A stretch of 64,000 bases of DNA from Chitinophaga sancti (GCF_034424315.1 NZ_CP139972.1:496001-560000), one strand, 5' to 3'. Positions 15,001 to 23,202 are shown, numbered from the stretch's first letter. The notes: a model not told the origin generated them from the letters alone. Numbers and translations are program-made.

Positions 15001-16114
15001 CACCACTTACACAGGCACCATTAAAGGCTCCGATGCAGACGGTGATGTACTCACCTACAGCCAGGCATCCAGCGCTGCCCATGGCAATGCTTCCGTAAAC
15101 CCGGACGGCTCCTTCACCTACAAGCCAAACACGGATTACGTAGGCAACGACAGCTTCACCATCACCATCAGCGACGGCCACCTGAGCACCACCGTGACCA
15201 TCAATATCACCGTCACCCAGGTAGTCGCCCACCCAGGCATTACCCTGGTAAAAACCGCTGAACTGAAAGGAAACGTCATCACCTACACGTTCACAACCAC
15301 CAACACCGGCGACGTCGCATTAACTAATGTCATCCTCGCCGATCCAATGGTCAACCTGAACACCACCATCTCTACCACCCTGCAACCAGGCGAAGTGGTG
15401 ACCCAAACCACCACCTACACCATCACGCAGACCGACAGAGAAAACGGATCCGTTAGCAACACCGCTTCCGTAAGTGGTACTAGCTCCGATCATAAAACTG
15501 TAGCCGACATCTCCGGTACCAGCGCCAACAATGATATACCAACAACGATCACTGTTCCAGGCGTAATAAAAGCCAATGATGACGAATACGATACAAGGAT
15601 GAATACCCATATCAATTTCAATCCTTTAAATAATGATAATCTGGGAACGTCCACCTTGCAAACCATCAACACCGTTACCACCGTACAACACGGTACCATC
15701 ACGTTCGATGTTAATGGTAACTTCGAATACACGCCTGATCAGGGATATATCGGAGACGATACCTTTACTTATACCATCACTGATGCCGACGGATACGTAT
15801 CCAACATCGCTACCGTGACCATTCATATAGGTGCTGTCTACATAAAAGTACCAACCCTGTTCACGCCAAACGGAGATGGTAAGAACGACGTATTCGAAAT
15901 CGTCGGTCTCGACAAATACACAGATAATGAACTGATCATTGTAAACCGTTGGGGTAACGAAGTATACCGCCAGCATAACTATTCCAATACCTGGAACGGC
16001 GACGGATTAAGTGAAGGCACCTATTATTATTTATTACGCGTGAAGAAGCAAGACAGTGCAGAATGGGAAGTATTCAAAGGATTCACAACCATCCTACGCA
16101 AACTTAACAAATGA
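2..16114 (+). CDS. Giant tandem-95 repeat surface protein with T9SS type-B sorting domain (5' partial)
   Basis: The frame is open from the first bases, so the true start and signal peptide lie outside the window. About 5,370 residues are visible. Most are 95-residue Ig/cadherin-like modules with the motifs [47 protein letters not shown] and [16 protein letters not shown]; the NDTDVEGD acidic loop resembles a cadherin-type calcium site. A diverged module (about 14960-15210), a DUF11-like segment (about 15230-15540) and another Ig-like segment (about 15570-15830) follow. The last 90 residues (from [18 protein letters not shown], with NRWGNEVY and WNGDG) are the CHU_C/gliding-motility C-terminal domain that sends proteins through the type IX secretion system. 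The stop overlaps the next start (ATGA), and that gene is a PorP/SprF homologue. The likely role is a very long cell-surface adhesin or matrix protein (inference). Confidence 0.93.
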   Translation, partial: PDGSFTYTPALNYNGLDSLKYQLCDNGTPSKCDTGTVIFTVTPVNDAPVAVDDAVTVVEDTPTDFDVRANDTDVEGDALIATVIAGPAHGTVSQKPDGSYTYTPALNYNGLDSLKYQLCDNGTPSKCDTGTVIFTVTPVNDAPVAVDDAVTVVEDTPTSFEVRTNDTDVEGNALTATVIAGPVNGIVSPNPDGSFTYTPALNYNGLDSLKYQVCDNGTPSKCNTGTVIFTVTPVNDAPVAVEDAVTVVEDTPTSFEVRTNDTDVEGDALTAAVIAGPVNGTVVPNPDGSFKYTPNANYNGLDSLKYQLCDNGTPSKCDTGTVIFTVTPVNDAPVAVDDAVTVVEDTPTDFDVRANDTDVEGDALIATVIAGPAHGTVSQKPDGSYTYTPALNYNGLDSLKYQLCDNGTPSKCDTGTVIFTVTPVNDAPVAVDDAVTVVEDTPTSFEVRTNDTDVEGNALTATVIAGPVNGTAVPNPDGSFTYTPALNYNGLDSLKYQVCDNGTPSKCNTGTVIFTVTPVNDAPVAVDDAVTITEDTPTSFEVRTNDTDVEGDALTAAVIAGPAHGTVSQKPDGSYTYTPALNYNGLDSLKYQVCDNGSPSKCDTGTVIFTVIPVNDAPVAVDDAVTVVEDTPTSFEVRANDTDVEGDALTATVIAGPAHGTVSQKPDGSFTYTPALNYNGLDSLKYQVCDNGTPSKCDTGTVIFTVTPVNDAPVAVDDAVTVVEDTPTSFEVRTNDTDVEGDALTATVIAGPVNGTVVPNSDGSFKYTPNANYNGSDSLKYQVCDNGTPSKCDTATVIFTVTPVNDAPVAVDDAVTVVEDTPTSFEVRTNDTDVEGDVLTATVIVGPAHGTVSQNPDGSFTYTPALNYNGLDSLKYQLCDNGNPSKCNTGTVIFTVTPVNDAPVAVEDAVPVVEDTPTSFEVRTNDTDVEGDALTAAVIAGPVNGTVVPNPNGSFKYTPNANYNGLDSLKYQVCDNGTPSKCDTGTVIFTVTPVNDAPVAVDDAVTVVEDTPTSFEVRTNDTDVEGDALTATVIAGPVNGTVVPNPDGSFKYTPNANYNGLDSLKYQVCDNGTPSKCDTGTVIFTVTPVNDAPVAVDDAVTVVEDTPTDFEVRANDTDVEGDALTATVITGPVNGTVSQNPDGSFKYTANANYNGLDSLKYKVCDNGTPSMCDTGTVIFMVTPVNDAPVAVDDAVTVVEDTQTDFDVRANDTDVEGDALAATVIAGPVNGTVVPNPDGSFKYTPNANYNGLDSLKYQLCDNGTPSKCDTGTVIFTVTPVNDAPVAVDDAVTITEDTPASFEVRTNDTDVEGDVLTATVIAGPVNGTVVPNPDGSFKYTPNANYNGLDSLKYQVCDNGTPSKCDTGTVIFTVTPVNDAPVAVDDAVTITEDTPASFEVRTNDTDVEGDALIATVIAGPVNGTVVPNPDGSFTYTPALNYNGLDSLKYQLCDNGTPSKCDTGTVIFTVTPVNDAPVAVDDAVTVVEDTPTSFEVRTNDTDVEGDALTATVIAGPVNGTVSQNPDGSYTYTPALNYNGLDSLKYRVCDNGTPSKCDTGTVIFTVTPVNDAPVAVDDAVTVVEDTPTSFEVRTNDTDVEGDALTATVIAGPVNGTVVPNPDGSFTYTPALNYNGLDSLKYQVCDNGTPSKCDTGTVIFTVTPVNDAPVAVDDAGTVVEDTPTSFDVKANDTDVEGDVLTATVIAGPVNGTVVPNPDGSFKYTPNANYNGLDSLKYQVCDNGTPSKCDTGTVIFTVTPVNDAPIAVDDAVPVVEDTPTSFEVRTNDTDVEGDALTATVIAGPVNGTVVPNPDGSFTYTPALNYNGLDSLKYRVCDNGTPSKCDTGTVIFTVTPVNDAPVAVDDAVTVVEDTPTSFEVRTNDTDVEGDALTATVIAGPVNGTVVPNPDGSFTYTPALNYNGLDSLKYQVCDNGTPSKCDTGTVIFTVTPVNDAPVAVDDAVTVVEDTPTSFDVKANDTDVEGDVLTATVIAGPVNGTVVPNPDGSFKYTPNANYNGLDSLKYQVCDNGTPSKCDTGTVIFTVTPVNDAPIAVDDAVPVVEDTPTSFEVRTNDTDVEGDALTATVIAGPVNGTVVPNPDGSYTYTPALNYNGLDSLKYQVCDNGTPSKCDTGTVIFTVTPVNDAPIAVDDAVPVVEDTPTSFEVRTNDTDVEGDALTATVIAGPVNGTVSQNPDGSYTYTPALNYNGLDSLKYRVCDNGTPSKCDTGTVIFTVTPVNDAPVAVDDAVTVVEDTPTSFEVRTNDTDVEGDALTATVIAGPVNGTVVPNPDGSFTYTPALNYNGLDSLKYQVCDNGTPSKCDTGTVIFTVTPVNDAPVAVDDAVTVVEDTPTSFDVKANDTDVEGDALTATVIAGPAHGTVSQNPDGSYTYTPALNYNGLDSLKYRVCDNGTPSKCDTGTVIFTVTPVNDAPVAVDDAVPVVEDTPTSFEVRTNDTDVEGDALTATVIAGPVNGTVVPNPDGSFKYTPNANYNGLDSLKYQVCDNGTPSKCDTGTVIFTVTPVNDAPIAVDDAVPVVEDTPTSFEVRTNDTDVEGDALTATVIAGPVNGTVVPNPDGSFTYTPALNYNGLDSLKYQVCDNGTPSKCDTGTVIFTVTPVNDAPIAVDDAVTVVEDTPTSFDVKANDTDVEGDVLTATVIAGPVNGTVVPNPDGSFKYTPNANYNGLDSLKYQVCDNGTPSKCDTGTVIFTVTPVNDAPIAVDDAVPVVEDTPTSFEVRTNDTDVEGDALTATVIAGPVNGTVVPNPDGSFTYTPALNYNGLDSLKYRVCDNGTPSMCDTGTVIFMVTPVNDAPVAVDDAVTVVEDTQTDFDVRANDTDVEGDALAATVIAGPVNGTVVPNPDGSFKYTPNANYNGLDSLKYQVCDNSTPSMCNTGTVIFTVTPVNDAPVAVDDAVTVVEDTPTDFEVRTNDTDVEGDALTATVITGPVHGTVSQKPDGSFTYTPALNYNGLDSLKYQVCDNGTPSKCDTGTVIFTVTPVNDAPVAVDDAVTITEDTPASFEVRTNDTDVEGDALIATVIAGPVNGTVVPNPDGSFTYTPALNYNGLDSLKYQVCDNGTPSKCDTGTVIFTVTPVNDAPVAVDDAVTITEDTPASFEVRTNDTDVEGDALIATVIAGPVNGTVVPKPDGSYTYTPALNYNGLDSLKYQVCDNGTPSKCDTATVIFTVTPVNDAPVAVDDAVTVVEDTPASFEVRTNDTDVEGDALATTVIAGPVNGIVSPNPDGSFKYTPNANYNGLDSLKYQVCDNGTPSKCDTGTVIFTVTPVNDAPVAVDDIVTVVEDTPTDFEVRANDTDVEGDALTATVITGPVHGTVSQNPDGSFKYTPNANYNGLDSLKYQVCDNGTPSMCNTGTVIFTVTPVNDAPVAVDDAVTVVEDTPTDFDVRANDTDVEGDALTATVIAGPVHGTVSQKPDGSYTYTPALNYNGLDSLKYQVCDNGTPSKCDTGTVIFTVTPVNDAPIAVDDAVPVVEDTPTSFEVRTNDTDVEGDALTATVIAGPVNGTVSQNPDGSYTYTPALNYNGLDSLKYRVCDNGTPSKCDTGTVIFTVTPVNDAPVAVDDAVTVIEDTPTSFEVRTNDTDVEGDALTATVIAGPVNGTVVPNPDGSFTYTPALNYNGLDSLKYQVCDNGTPSKCDTGTVIFTVTPVNDAPVAVDDAVTVVEDTPTSFEVRTNDTDVEGDALTATVIAGPVHGTVSQKPDGSFTYTPALNYNGLDSLKYRVCDNGTPSKCDTGTVIFTVTPVNDAPVAVDDAVTVVEDTPTDFEVRTNDTDVEGDALTTTVIAGPVHGTVSQKPDGSFTYTPALNYNGLDSLKYQVCDNGTPSKCDTGTVIFTVTPVNDAPLAVDDAVTVVEDTPTSFEVRTNDTDVEGDALTATVIAGPVNGTVVPNPDGSFKYTPNANYNGLDSLKYQVCDNGTPSKCDTGTVIFTVTPVNDAPVAVDDAVTVVEDTPTSFEVRANDTDVEGDALTATVIAGPAHGTVSQKPDGSYTYTPALNYNGLDSLKYQVCDNGTPSKCDTGTVIFTVTPVNDAPVAVDDAVTVVEDTPTSFEVRTNDTDVEGDALTATVITGPVHGTVSQKPDGSYTYTPALNYNGLDSLKYQLCDNGTPSKCDTGTVIFTVTPVNDAPVAVDDAVTVVEDTPTSFEVRTNDTDVEGDALTATVIAGPVNGTVVPNPDGSFKYTPNANYNGLDSLKYQVCDNGTPSKCDTGTVIFTVTPVNDAPVAVDDAVTVTEDTPTDFEVRTNDTDVEGDALTATVITGPVHGTVSQKPDGSYTYTPALNYNGLDSLKYQVCDSGTPSKCDTGTVIFTVTPVNDSPVAVDDAVTVVEDTPTSFEVRTNDTDVEGDALTATVIAGPVNGTVVPNPDGSFRYTPNANYNGLDSLKYQVCDNGTPSKCDTGTVIFKVTPVNDAPVAVDDAVTVVEDTPTDFDVRTNDTDAEGDALTANVISGPVHGIISQNPDGSFKYTPNANYNGLDSLKYRVCDNGTPSMCNTGTVIFTVTPVNDAPVAVDDAVTVVEDTPTDFDVRANDTDVEGDALTATVITGPVNGTVSPNPDGSFKYTPNANYNGLDSLKYQVCDNGTPSMCNTGTVIFTVTPVNDAPIAVDDAVTVTEDTPTDFDVRTNDTDVEGDALTATVITGPVNGTVSQNPDGSFKYTPNANYNGLDSLKYQVCDNGTPSKCDTGTVIFTVTPVNDAPIAVDDAVPVVEDTPTSFEVRTNDTDAEGDALTATVITGPVNGTVSQNPDGSFKYTPNANYNGLDSLKYRVYDNGTSSKCDTGTVIFTVTPVNDAPIAVDDAVTVTEDTPTSFEVRTNDTDVEGDALTATVITGPVHGTVSPNPDGSFKYTPNANYNGLDSLKYQVCDNGTPSMCNTGTVIFTVTPVNDAPIAVDDAVTVTEDAPTDFNVLANDTDVEGDALTATVIISPLHGTITLKGNGLYTYTPAANYNGLDSLKYQVCDSGTPGKCDTGTVIFTVTPVNDAPAGTDQTITIPKNTTYTGTIKGSDADGDVLTYSQASSAAHGNASVNPDGSFTYKPNTDYVGNDSFTITISDGHLSTTVTINITVTQVVAHPGITLVKTAELKGNVITYTFTTTNTGDVALTNVILADPMVNLNTTISTTLQPGEVVTQTTTYTITQTDRENGSVSNTASVSGTSSDHKTVADISGTSANNDIPTTITVPGVIKANDDEYDTRMNTHINFNPLNNDNLGTSTLQTINTVTTVQHGTITFDVNGNFEYTPDQGYIGDDTFTYTITDADGYVSNIATVTIHIGAVYIKVPTLFTPNGDGKNDVFEIVGLDKYTDNELIIVNRWGNEVYRQHNYSNTWNGDGLSEGTYYYLLRVKKQDSAEWEVFKGFTTILRKLNK
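110..14929 (+). repeat. 52 tandem 285-bp coding repeats
   Basis: The GTG-ATC-TTY anchor (VIFTV) occurs at 110 and again at 14930, exactly 52 x 285 bp apart, so the visible array has no net insertion or deletion. Copies are nearly identical and differ by interchangeable sub-blocks: [17 protein letters not shown] or SPNPDGSF, and TPALNYNG or TPNANYNG. Higher-order repeats exist: about 66-555 recurs 855 bp (3 units) later, about 4600-4860 recurs 855 and 1995 bp later, and about 3460-4290 recurs 4845 bp (17 units) later. This pattern fits unequal recombination and gene conversion. Each module has a C-x7-C pair, a possible intra-domain disulfide. Confidence 0.95.
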
Positions 16115-17097
16115 TGAAAAGAGGTTTTATATTGTTGCTATGTATGGTGTTGGGCAAATCGACATTTGCCCAACAGGAAGCGCAGTTCAGCCAATATATG
16201 TTCAACGGCATTTACATCAACCCGGCGTATGCAGGTTATAAAGAAGAATTATACCTGCATGCGTTCTATCGGGCCCAATGGACCGGAATAGAAGGAGCTC
16301 CCCGGAGCTTCTCTGTTTCTGCCGATAATATTGCCAACGATGGTAACGTAGGCTGGGGGATCCAGGCTGTCGCCGACAAACTCGGTGCCCAGACCAACCA
16401 ATCCCTCTACGCCAGTTACGCCTATCGCATACGCATGAATGAAGATGGTACATCCCGTCTCGCATTCGGTATCAGCGGCGGGCTGGTGAACCTTGCCGTG
16501 AACACCTCTCTCCTTACCACAACCAATCCTGAAGACATGCCGGAAGGCACGCTTGCCACTACGGTACCAGATGCCAGGGCAGGGATCTTTTATGCTGATG
16601 ACAGGTTCTATGCCGGTTTCTCCGTAGACAACCTCGTAGCTCCACATATCAGCAAGTCGAAATACGTTTACATTCCTACTCCCCGCCCGCATTATTATAT
16701 TACTGCAGGCGCGATGTTTAGACTAAATGAACAGCTTTCACTCAAACCATCTTTTTTACTCAAAGACGACAGGGGAGGACCTACCAGTTTCGACTTCAAT
16801 GCTTTCCTCCTCATCTCCGAAAAACTCTGGATTGGAGGATCCTACAGAACCAGCGTAAGTCTGTACGATAAGTCTTACCTGCAAAAGACGCTCCTCACCA
16901 GGGATGCTGCCGTCGCTGCCATTGAAATTTTCCCAATGCCCACGCTCCGTATAGGCTATGCGTATGATTTTTCTATCGGCCCCTTGCAAAGCTACAGCAG
17001 CGGATCGCATGAAATTTCTATTGGATTTACCATTCCTACAAACAAGGAGCATGCAGATTTGCGTAAACTGGGTATCTTATGTCCGAAGTTTTTCTAA
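16111..17097 (+). CDS. PorP/SprF family type IX secretion membrane protein
   Basis: This 328-residue protein starts with a signal peptide ([20 protein letters not shown]) followed by [23 protein letters not shown], the N-terminal hallmark of PorP/SprF outer-membrane proteins of Bacteroidota. The rest is a beta-barrel-like pattern with the usual length for the family. Its start codon overlaps the stop of the giant type-B sorted protein. Family knowledge says PorP/SprF paralogues are often encoded beside type-B cargo and help its secretion or surface anchoring, so this is probably a dedicated partner of the upstream protein (inference). The ATG at 16114 is an alternative start. Confidence 0.92.
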   Translation: MMKRGFILLLCMVLGKSTFAQQEAQFSQYMFNGIYINPAYAGYKEELYLHAFYRAQWTGIEGAPRSFSVSADNIANDGNVGWGIQAVADKLGAQTNQSLYASYAYRIRMNEDGTSRLAFGISGGLVNLAVNTSLLTTTNPEDMPEGTLATTVPDARAGIFYADDRFYAGFSVDNLVAPHISKSKYVYIPTPRPHYYITAGAMFRLNEQLSLKPSFLLKDDRGGPTSFDFNAFLLISEKLWIGGSYRTSVSLYDKSYLQKTLLTRDAAVAAIEIFPMPTLRIGYAYDFSIGPLQSYSSGSHEISIGFTIPTNKEHADLRKLGILCPKFF

Positions 17098-17398
17098 AGA
17101 TTATGGGGCGAGGATGTATGATGCGCAGATTGGTAGATGGGGTGTGGTGGATCCTTGAGGAGAAAAAGTGAGACATTTTTCACCCTATACTTATGCTTTT
17201 GATAATCCAATAAAGTTTACTGATCCTGATGGGATGGCTCCAACAAATATAATTATTCAAGGCATTGGAAGCCAAAAGGCGCTGGAAGACCTTCAAAAAT
17301 CAGTAGCTGGGAAACTTACGTTGACAATAGATAATTACACCATACAACTGCCCTTACCGTTTCGCCCCCATAGGAAAACGATTATAGTAGCGGTTTGA
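17096..17398 (+). pseudogene. RHS repeat-associated core relic
   Basis: Translation from 17096 gives [20 protein letters not shown], a TGA at 17156-17158, and then in the same frame RHFSPYTYAFDNPIKFTDPDGM. This is the C-terminal RHS core signature, and a Leu codon is expected where the TGA stands. There is no upstream RHS sequence: similarity begins exactly at the porP-like stop codon. The part after DPDGM (about 50 residues) would be the start of a variable toxin-type tail and is not recognisable. It is a dead fragment left by rearrangement, not an expressed gene. Confidence 0.85.
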
Positions 17399-17578
17399 AT
17401 TATGCTGCAGGTTAGTTGATTGTATTAATGAATTGGGTGTTTCAATTCATATCTTGAACAAAACCGGGTGTCCTGGAAAATTTTCTATCTTTATCCAGGT
17501 TTATGTTTTGAGCGTGGTAAGCCCAAAATGTAAACTTTGGGGCGTAATTGCTCCTTTCTTATTTTTAATATCAATATT

Positions 17579-17651
17579 TAGAACTCATTTCATAATTACC
17601 ATTTAAGTATTGATTATCAATCATAAAGGCCTATTTGTGAAATGAGTTCTA
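17579..17651. mobile_element. 73-bp MITE-like palindrome, copy 1
   Basis: The ends TAGAACTCATTTCA (17579-17592) and TGAAATGAGTTCTA (17638-17651) are perfect inverted repeats. The AT-rich interior contains TATTGATTATCAA. A second 73-bp copy in opposite orientation lies at 20228-20300; its reverse complement matches this copy at most positions, including the interior. No transposase is encoded, so this is a non-autonomous element. The downstream frame has an ATG inside its right end (17642), but the lipoprotein signal starts later. Confidence 0.8.
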
Positions 17652-17668
17652 ATCAGACAACCATCAAT

Positions 17669-18196
17669 ATGAAGCTTAATTCTCTCGTACTTTTATCAGT
17701 GATGTTTTTTTCCTGTACATCCCACCCATCTACAAAAGAAAAAAATCCTAACCCTATTCATAGTAGTACTTCAATAAAAATTGATACAACTTATCTACGC
17801 ACCGGGTTTTATTATCTAGCAGCAGGAAGTGATGGTATAGGAAAAAAATGCGAGGGTGATGACCAAGTGTATTCTCTTGCTAAAATTCCGTTTGTATCTG
17901 TCGATAATGTCAGTCAGTGTAATATTAAAATGGAAAAGATTGAGAATAAGGTTTACCCAAATTTGTGCTTGCAGTTTGATAAAAAAGGAACGACGGATTT
18001 AAAAGAAGGTACCGGGAATCCGTTACACCCCCAAATCGCGGTAGTAATAGCGGGGAAGTTAATTTATGTGGTGGAGAATAGGCCAGAATCGAATATAACG
18101 ACCGGAAACGTATGTATCATAATCATGGGTTCGGGAATAGGAGTTTCGGGGCTGGAATTGGAGGCAATGAAGCGGGCAGTGGATAACAAACGGTGA
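17669..18196 (+). CDS. Putative lipoprotein of unknown function
   Basis: The start at 17669 gives MKLNSLVLLSVMFFSCTS, a lipoprotein signal with the lipidation Cys in FFSC. An earlier in-frame ATG (17642) lies inside the MITE end and would put nine polar residues before the signal, so it is less likely. The mature part is about 160 residues with a DTTYLRTGFYYL segment and a hydrophobic C-terminal stretch around GIGVSGLELEAM. I do not recognise the family. The gene sits alone between the MITE and the 81-bp repeats, so it may be recent cargo (inference). Confidence 0.7.
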   Translation: MKLNSLVLLSVMFFSCTSHPSTKEKNPNPIHSSTSIKIDTTYLRTGFYYLAAGSDGIGKKCEGDDQVYSLAKIPFVSVDNVSQCNIKMEKIENKVYPNLCLQFDKKGTTDLKEGTGNPLHPQIAVVIAGKLIYVVENRPESNITTGNVCIIIMGSGIGVSGLELEAMKRAVDNKR

Positions 18197-18238
18197 GGAA
18201 CCGTGATCAGGTTTTTGCCAAATAAAACAATCATAAAA

Positions 18239-18481
18239 GGTTTATTCTCCAAAGAGAATAAAAACCATTTTCAAAAAAATACGCTGCCAGGTCTCATTAT
18301 AATCATTTGAATAAAGGCTGGTTTATTCCCCAAAGGGAATAAAAACCATTTTCAAAAAAATACGCTGCCAGGTCTCATTATAATCATTTGAATAAAGACT
18401 GGTTTATTTCCAATGGGAATAAAGACCACTTTCAGAAAAATGAACAGTAGGTCTCTTTATTATCATTTGAACAAAGACAGG
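18239..18481. repeat. Three 81-bp tandem repeats, each with a conserved hairpin
   Basis: Units begin at 18239, 18320 and 18401 with GGTTTATT. Units 1 and 2 are nearly identical and unit 3 is diverged. Each has a hairpin: TTTATTCTC-CAAA-GAGAATAAA (18241-18262), TTTATTCCC-CAAA-GGGAATAAA (18322-18343) and TTTATTTCC-AAT-GGGAATAAA (18403-18423). The stem changes are compensatory. Unit 3 runs over the stop codon of the SGNH hydrolase gene (18463), so that gene's last codons lie inside the repeat. The array lies between convergent genes, where a bidirectional transcription end would be expected. Confidence 0.85.
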
Positions 18482-19722
18482 CTTATGCCATTGCCTATAA
18501 AACGGTAACCCAGTTCATTAGGATGAAGAAAGTCATTCGCTCCGGATTGCATTTCATATTGTAAAACATCCTTGTCACTGGGATCTCTCATCAACTGATC
18601 AAAGTCGATGACTGCATCGAAAAGGTTCGAATTCCGGATCCATTCATTGACCTTAATGCGTGCGGAATTTTTGTAACGCTCATAATAGAAGCTTTTTTTA
18701 AAAGGCATGATGGTGGCACCATACACTTTTATTCCTTTTGCGTGTGCCAGATCTATAAACTGTTGGTAAGCGGCGATGAGATCTTTGGCTACGTCATCTG
18801 CTGCCAAACTGTCCTGCGCACCACCAAGGTCGTTAATTCCTTCCGCCAGAATAAGCCATCTGACGCCTTCCTGGTCAAGGACATCATGTTCGAAACGTTG
18901 CAATCCTGTAGGCCCTAATCCTCCTTTAAGAATGCTATTGCCACCGATCCCCATATTGATTACACCCACTTTGCTGGTTACCGGGTCTTTTAGCAAATTC
19001 TCCGATAAAATATCGGGCCAGCGATTCTGTTTATTTGTTCCCGAACCTCTTCCATCAGTGATTGAATCACCGAAAACGACAACCGATCCCGTACTATTTT
19101 TGGCTTCTACCTCAATTCCTGCAATGATGTACCAATGGTCAATTCTAATCGCATTCCTGAAGTGATCACCGGGTTGGGGAGCATTGTCGGCAAACAGATA
19201 AGAAGTTGTTCGGGAGCCTCCATGTCCTGTAAGAATGGAAGGAACTTCTCCAAAAGAGATCGTGATGGCAATCCTGGCCCTTGGCTTTAGCCCAAATGAT
19301 CGCGGGTCTGAATAAATTTCGGTACCTGGCTGTAAAGTAACATCCTGTTGGCCATTGAAGGTTAACAACGAAATTGTTGAGTCCTCAATCACGCCGCTGT
19401 CTTTCGCAACGGCAATATTTACAGATCTGATCGTCAATTGACTATTACCAAATTTGTTGGAGAACTTAAGTCTAAGTTTATCACCACCGATCGAGACGCA
19501 GACGATCTGCCTTAAGACATGATGAGCAATTCCCGGCTTAGGTGGTATGTCATTAGGAGCTATCGCCATAACCGCAGTTCCCCAGGTTCCCACCCATTTC
19601 GGTTTGTTGTCTGATTCATGTTTATCAACAGCTGGATAAGCTGATACAGAAATACAATACAGCAACAATAGCGTGGTCCATCCAATGTGCAAAATTCCGG
19701 GTGTTTGGTATCGTTTTGTCAT
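18463..19722 (-). CDS. SGNH/GDSL-family hydrolase (secreted esterase-like)
   Basis: The 419-residue product from 19722 has an N-terminal hydrophobic signal (WTTLLLLYCISVSAYP). Upstream residues in the same frame add 16 amino acids before it and are unlikely to be used. A beta-rich N-terminal domain (KWVGTWGTAVMAI onward) precedes the catalytic SGNH domain: block I VVVFGDSITDG with the nucleophile Ser, the GGNS element, block III GINDLGG and block V DFLHPNELGY with the Asp/His pair. The family acts on acyl or acetyl esters of lipids or polysaccharides; the substrate cannot be told. The 3' end lies inside the third 81-bp repeat, so its last residues (SLSLFK) may have been shaped by that element. 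Confidence 0.88.
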   Translation of the reverse strand: MTKRYQTPGILHIGWTTLLLLYCISVSAYPAVDKHESDNKPKWVGTWGTAVMAIAPNDIPPKPGIAHHVLRQIVCVSIGGDKLRLKFSNKFGNSQLTIRSVNIAVAKDSGVIEDSTISLLTFNGQQDVTLQPGTEIYSDPRSFGLKPRARIAITISFGEVPSILTGHGGSRTTSYLFADNAPQPGDHFRNAIRIDHWYIIAGIEVEAKNSTGSVVVFGDSITDGRGSGTNKQNRWPDILSENLLKDPVTSKVGVINMGIGGNSILKGGLGPTGLQRFEHDVLDQEGVRWLILAEGINDLGGAQDSLAADDVAKDLIAAYQQFIDLAHAKGIKVYGATIMPFKKSFYYERYKNSARIKVNEWIRNSNLFDAVIDFDQLMRDPSDKDVLQYEMQSGANDFLHPNELGYRFIGNGISLSLFK

Positions 19723-19982
19723 GATTGCTAATTTATATTCGATAGTTAACGGGGGCAGGTGCAAAATCATTTTGATTAGTAGTTATCGGGCAATAAGCGA
19801 GGAACGTGGTAGCAGTATTGATCAGACAATCGAAGTAATTAAAGAGTTCAAACTTCCATGTCTAAATTTATCAAAAGAGATGAGCATATACGGGTTAATT
19901 TAAATGTCATGCCGCGTGATTTTAGCTGCAAAGAAAAATAAACAGCATAAGTCCATTGTTCAACTAATAGCATTCAATAGTG

Positions 19983-20050
19983 AAGGCAGGAATCGAATCC
20001 GTACTATCTACCTGATGACTGCACGTATTTCCAATTATACGACCTCTCTA
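19983..20050 (-). pseudogene. tRNA-like relic A
   Basis: On the minus strand a D-arm with perfect stem GTAT/ATAC around AATTGGAA (20025-20040) is followed by a T-arm-like segment GGATTCGATTCC (19989-20000), whose loop TTCGATT fits the tRNA consensus. The anticodon region contains GTCATCA but its stem does not pair, and the acceptor ends (AGAGGTC and GCCTTCA) do not match. Length is about 68 nt. It is the last of three tRNA-sized units. Confidence 0.5.
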
Positions 20051-20058
20051 CTGATTTG

Positions 20059-20128
20059 TGGAGAAGCAAGGACTCTAACCTACACTTCCGTTATGACGTA
20101 ACGGCCTGTTTCCAACTAAACGATCCCC
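20059..20128 (-). pseudogene. tRNA-like relic B
   Basis: On the minus strand GGGGATC (20122-20128) is followed by D-arm GTTT-AGTTGG-AAAC (20108-20121), an anticodon-like hairpin CCGTT-ACGTCAT-AACGG (20088-20104) and a T-arm-like stretch GGTTAGAGTC (20071-20080) ending CTTCTCCA. Five of seven acceptor positions can pair, one of them as G-T. The anticodon loop lacks U33 in the best-paired register and the T-loop C56 is changed, so this is probably not functional. Confidence 0.5.
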
Positions 20129-20137
20129 GTATACAAT

Positions 20138-20206
20138 GCAGTCGGCGAGACCCGAACCCGCATCCGCAAACGAGCTGTAAGCGGTTTCTCATTTAAGTAT
20201 ACCCCC
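20138..20206 (-). pseudogene. tRNA-like relic C
   Basis: On the minus strand a GGGGGTA acceptor-like 5' end (20200-20206) precedes a weak D-arm (ACTTAAATGAGAAAC) and a full 5-7-5 T-arm GCGGG-TTCGGGT-CTCGC (20145-20161, one G-T pair). The anticodon region (CTCGTTTGCGG) is not properly closed and the 3' acceptor half does not match. It is the first unit of the array in transcription order; units are separated by about 9 nt. Confidence 0.5.
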
Positions 20207-20227
20207 ATTGCATTAGCAAAAAACAAC

Positions 20228-20300
20228 TAGAACTCATTTCATAAATAGGTATTTCCAGTTGATAATCAATACATAAATAGTAATTATGAAATAAGTTCTA
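20228..20300. mobile_element. 73-bp MITE-like palindrome, copy 2 (inverted)
   Basis: The ends TAGAACTCATTTCATAA and TTATGAAATAAGTTCTA match copy 1 (17579-17651) in reverse orientation with a few substitutions; the interior TTGATAATCAATAC is the reverse complement of copy 1's GTATTGATTATCAA. The stop codon (TAG, 20298-20300) of the neighbouring reductase gene lies in the terminal repeat. The two copies bracket about 2.6 kb with the lipoprotein, the SGNH hydrolase and the tRNA-like array. Confidence 0.8.
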
Positions 20301-21209
20301 ATATTTACCCAGGAACAACAACTGCTGCAACAACATATCTACTTTCGACATATAATACCCCGCCGCCTTCGCCATCGCTACCGGGTTCTCATATATGTAT
20401 TTCAGCTCCATCGGCCGCTTTGCATCATAATCCAGCTTCATACTCGGTGCATACGGCCGCATGGCTATCGTAAACTGTAGCATATCATACACCATCGACT
20501 CCGGCAATGCCGCGCCACAGGCATTCGCTCCCAGTATCACCTCATGCATGATCTCCTTTGAAAGATTATATGTAGCGCGATCCGCCAGCAGTTTATTGGC
20601 AGTCGTATTCAATACCACACACATACCATTGAAAGTGATATTCCAAACCAGTTTCTTCCAGCGCAGGGTGTTTAGGTCTTCAGCTTTTCTTGAGATCAAC
20701 CCGGTATTATCAAATGCAGCAACTACCTTATCAATAATCGTTGTATCCTGGACATTGTAATTCCCTATTTCAATATCCCCATAATCCAGGTGATGCATCT
20801 GGCCAGGACCGACTTTATATACAGAGACCAACGCTGTCGCACCTGCCACCCCTACACCCGGAAACATCGCCGCAACATCTGCTTCTACACCCAGGCCGTT
20901 TTGTATGAGGATAATGACCGAGCCACTGTGTAAGAGTGGCTGTACCAATGAGGGCAGGAGACTGGCATTACTGGTGGTTTTCAAACAAACGAGGATCACA
21001 TCACAGGCAGGCATATCAATGGCATGCTGGTACGCATTTAGCTTCTCTAAATGAATATCGCTGTATACTTCTGAAATTACGTGGAGTCCTTCTTCCTTTA
21101 CTATAGCATAGTCACTGTTTAATAAAAAATGTACTTCCTCGCCGGCATTGGCTAACTGGGCGCCATAAAATCCTCCGATGGCACCAGTTCCTATTATCGC
21201 ATATTTCAT
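20298..21209 (-). CDS. Ketopantoate reductase (PanE/ApbA) family protein
   Basis: This 303-residue protein begins MKYAIIGTGAIGGFYGAQLA, a Rossmann NADP-binding loop (GxGAIGG). CDVILVCLKTTSNA and IQNGLGVE are typical of 2-dehydropantoate 2-reductases, followed by the C-terminal helical domain with LRWKKLVWN (candidate catalytic Lys) and RPMELKYI (candidate Glu). The family reduces ketopantoate to pantoate in pantothenate synthesis, but many paralogues act on other substrates. It starts 9 bp after the ATP-grasp gene, in one likely transcript. The stop codon lies inside a MITE end, so the original C-terminus may have been replaced. Confidence 0.85.
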   Translation of the reverse strand: MKYAIIGTGAIGGFYGAQLANAGEEVHFLLNSDYAIVKEEGLHVISEVYSDIHLEKLNAYQHAIDMPACDVILVCLKTTSNASLLPSLVQPLLHSGSVIILIQNGLGVEADVAAMFPGVGVAGATALVSVYKVGPGQMHHLDYGDIEIGNYNVQDTTIIDKVVAAFDNTGLISRKAEDLNTLRWKKLVWNITFNGMCVVLNTTANKLLADRATYNLSKEIMHEVILGANACGAALPESMVYDMLQFTIAMRPYAPSMKLDYDAKRPMELKYIYENPVAMAKAAGYYMSKVDMLLQQLLFLGKY

Positions 21210-21218
21210 TATATGGAA

Positions 21219-21917
21219 TTATATTGTGGCCGCTAAGATACAATCTATTACCTTCTCCGCCTTACACCCATTCAAACCTGCACCCCAACTGGCATTAAAT
21301 TCCAACACAAACCAGCCAAGCGCCTCATTAAAACCAAGATCCACCACCACCGTCGCCGGTAACTGCTCATTATACGAAGCTAAAAAACTCAGCAAAAACT
21401 CCCTTCCACCTGCCAGATCAGCATCCCCCTCATACAAAGCCAGGTCCTTTATGGCTCCCGCCAAAACAAAGGCCCTCAGCTCTGCCTGTATCGGCTTCAC
21501 AATCTCAGACGTCAATACCTCCTCCGTCTCATCCTGGCTGCCAATGGCCTGCCTGAAATAAGCCAGATCAGGAAAGATGCCTGCTGCAAATAATTTAGGA
21601 ATAACAGGTTTTATAAAAAGGGGAAAATCTGCTGCCTGCAAGGCCCCAATGGTCGTATGATGAATGACCCGCTTTACCCACTGTGGTTCCAGTCTGGCTA
21701 TCAGCGTATCGTCAGGAGAAATAAGGGTTCTTTTATAAATCTGTGCCAATACCATGGCGAATGTCTGGTTGCCATAAATGGCCAGTGGCCGGTCAATGAG
21801 AGTCTCATCCTTTATCCAATATTTACCCAGGCGTTTTATCTTTCCACCCATGGCAGTCAGGACGCGGGCGACGGCTTCAAATTCTACATCCGTTTTTTCC
21901 GGAATTAATAAGATCAT
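21219..21917 (-). CDS. ATP-grasp domain protein, R2K-clade-like (DUF4343-like)
   Basis: The 232-residue product contains RPLAIYGNQTFAMVLAQ near the N-terminus, FPLFIKPVIPK in the middle (ATP-grasp Lys strand), ELRAFVLAGAIKDLALYEG, and VVVDLGFNEALGWFVLEFNASWGAGL near the end, the D...ExNxxW metal-site pattern of R2K-clade ATP-grasp enzymes. Such enzymes form an amide or ester bond by activating a carboxylate with ATP; the R2K clade has been proposed to modify peptides or proteins. It sits 1 nt after the repeat protein gene and 9 nt before the reductase gene. The substrate is unknown. Confidence 0.78.
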   Translation of the reverse strand: MILLIPEKTDVEFEAVARVLTAMGGKIKRLGKYWIKDETLIDRPLAIYGNQTFAMVLAQIYKRTLISPDDTLIARLEPQWVKRVIHHTTIGALQAADFPLFIKPVIPKLFAAGIFPDLAYFRQAIGSQDETEEVLTSEIVKPIQAELRAFVLAGAIKDLALYEGDADLAGGREFLLSFLASYNEQLPATVVVDLGFNEALGWFVLEFNASWGAGLNGCKAEKVIDCILAATI

Positions 21918-21918
21918 G

Positions 21919-22329
21919 TCATTTCATTTCAAAAAAGAAGAACACGACAGCCGCCCATTCTTTTTTAACCCCACAGGCAGTGCCAAGCGTAGCGTAGTTA
22001 CTGCCCTGAACTGTGCCGTCGTCTTTTATATAACCTAAAGTTGAATAACTGCCGTTGGTCACCTTCCCGTCTTTATTGATGTAGCCTACCGTGTTATAAT
22101 GGCTATCTTCTACTTTGCCATCTTTCACATGGCCGATGGTGTTATAGCTGCCATCCTGGATCCTGCCATCACTTTTGATATAGCCTATCGTCTGGTAGCT
22201 GCTGTTCTGAATTCTTCCATCGCTATTGATGTAGCCTTTTATGGCATAATTGCTGGCCTTGATGGTCTGTGCCCGGGCCCCCATGCTACATAAGATCGCT
22301 ATCAGGTACAGATATAGATACTTTTTCAT
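21919..22329 (-). CDS. Secreted repeat protein, 5-fold beta-flower type
   Basis: The 136-residue protein has a signal peptide (MKKYLYLYLIAILCSMGARA) and then about six short repeats of the type GYIKSDGRIQDGSYNTIG, each about 18 residues with a G-Y/H-(I/V)-DG-GS-Y/H-T-(I/L/V)-G pattern. A closed beta-propeller or flower fold is expected, as in small exported Bacteroidota proteins of this type. The C-terminus (CGVKKEWAAVVFFFFEMK) is hydrophobic. It is the first gene of a tight cluster with the ATP-grasp and reductase genes. No function is known to me. Confidence 0.75.
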   Translation of the reverse strand: MKKYLYLYLIAILCSMGARAQTIKASNYAIKGYINSDGRIQNSSYQTIGYIKSDGRIQDGSYNTIGHVKDGKVEDSHYNTVGYINKDGKVTNGSYSTLGYIKDDGTVQGSNYATLGTACGVKKEWAAVVFFFFEMK

Positions 22330-22459
22330 AACTGAAGTTTAAACTGGAATGAAACCAAAACCCGAATTTCATTGATTCAGGCAAAAGGTTATGCTCAAAA
22401 CACGCCCCTTTTAATTCTCCTGTCCTTCAAAATTCCCCGATCACCCATCCAATCTCCCC

Positions 22460-23116
22460 CTATTTCAACGTAATCAACTCATTCTTGATCGCAAACAACA
22501 CCAATCCCGTCCTGCTTTTGATCCCAAAGCGCTGAAACAAATCCTGCCTGTAATTATCGATCGTGTGCGGACTCAGATTCATCTGATCCGCTATCTCCTT
22601 ATACGTATACTCTGTACAACACAATTCCAGGAACTTCACCTCGTTACTACTCAGCTTCTCCGGCACACTGCCACCAGCCAGGTGCCCCTGGATATTTCGC
22701 AATAACTTAAATGACACCAGCTCATTAATAAAGAAGCCCTGTTCATTGATCGCCTTGATCGCATGCACCACATCCGTCGTCCGTGACTCCTTCAGCAAAT
22801 ACCCGCCTGCCCCATTCTTCAGCATCTTAATAATCGGCTTCTCCTCTTCAAACATACTCAATGCTAACACCTTCACATCAGGATAATGCTCCCGTAACCA
22901 GCGCGTACTTTCAAACCCATCCATTACGGGCATACTAATATCCATCAAAATCACCTCAGGCAAAGGATACTGTGTGATCTTAGCCTTCATATCCTCTCCA
23001 TTCGAAGCATCAAATACAATAGAAATCTCCGGGAATTCTGATAACAGGCTTATCATCCCCTGCCTGAACAAGGTATGATCATCAATAATGGCAATCGTGG
23101 TCTGCTTTTCCGCCAT
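22460..23116 (-). CDS. NarL/FixJ-type response regulator
   Basis: The 218-residue protein has an N-terminal receiver domain (IAIIDDHTLFRQGM with acidic pair D12/D13, phospho-acceptor D59 in VILMDISMPVMDG, Thr/Ser region VLALSM, Lys in LLKES) and a C-terminal LuxR-type helix-turn-helix (KLSSNEVKFLELCC, YKEIADQMNLSPHTIDNY). It is encoded 86 nt downstream of a histidine kinase gene of the matching HisKA_3 class, so the two most likely form a two-component pair. Targets cannot be read from the sequence. Confidence 0.93.
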   Translation of the reverse strand: MAEKQTTIAIIDDHTLFRQGMISLLSEFPEISIVFDASNGEDMKAKITQYPLPEVILMDISMPVMDGFESTRWLREHYPDVKVLALSMFEEEKPIIKMLKNGAGGYLLKESRTTDVVHAIKAINEQGFFINELVSFKLLRNIQGHLAGGSVPEKLSSNEVKFLELCCTEYTYKEIADQMNLSPHTIDNYRQDLFQRFGIKSRTGLVLFAIKNELITLK

Positions 23117-23202
23117 AGGTTTATCTAGGTTGTGTTGAAGTTTGAATCAATATCCTAAGAGCAGGATTGATGGATTACACCAAACGACAACACGACCTTT
23201 AT

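Noticed and set aside
19673-20101. Two plus-strand frames (76 and 65 residues)
   Set aside because: They run antisense to the SGNH gene start and through the tRNA-like array, with no domain features.
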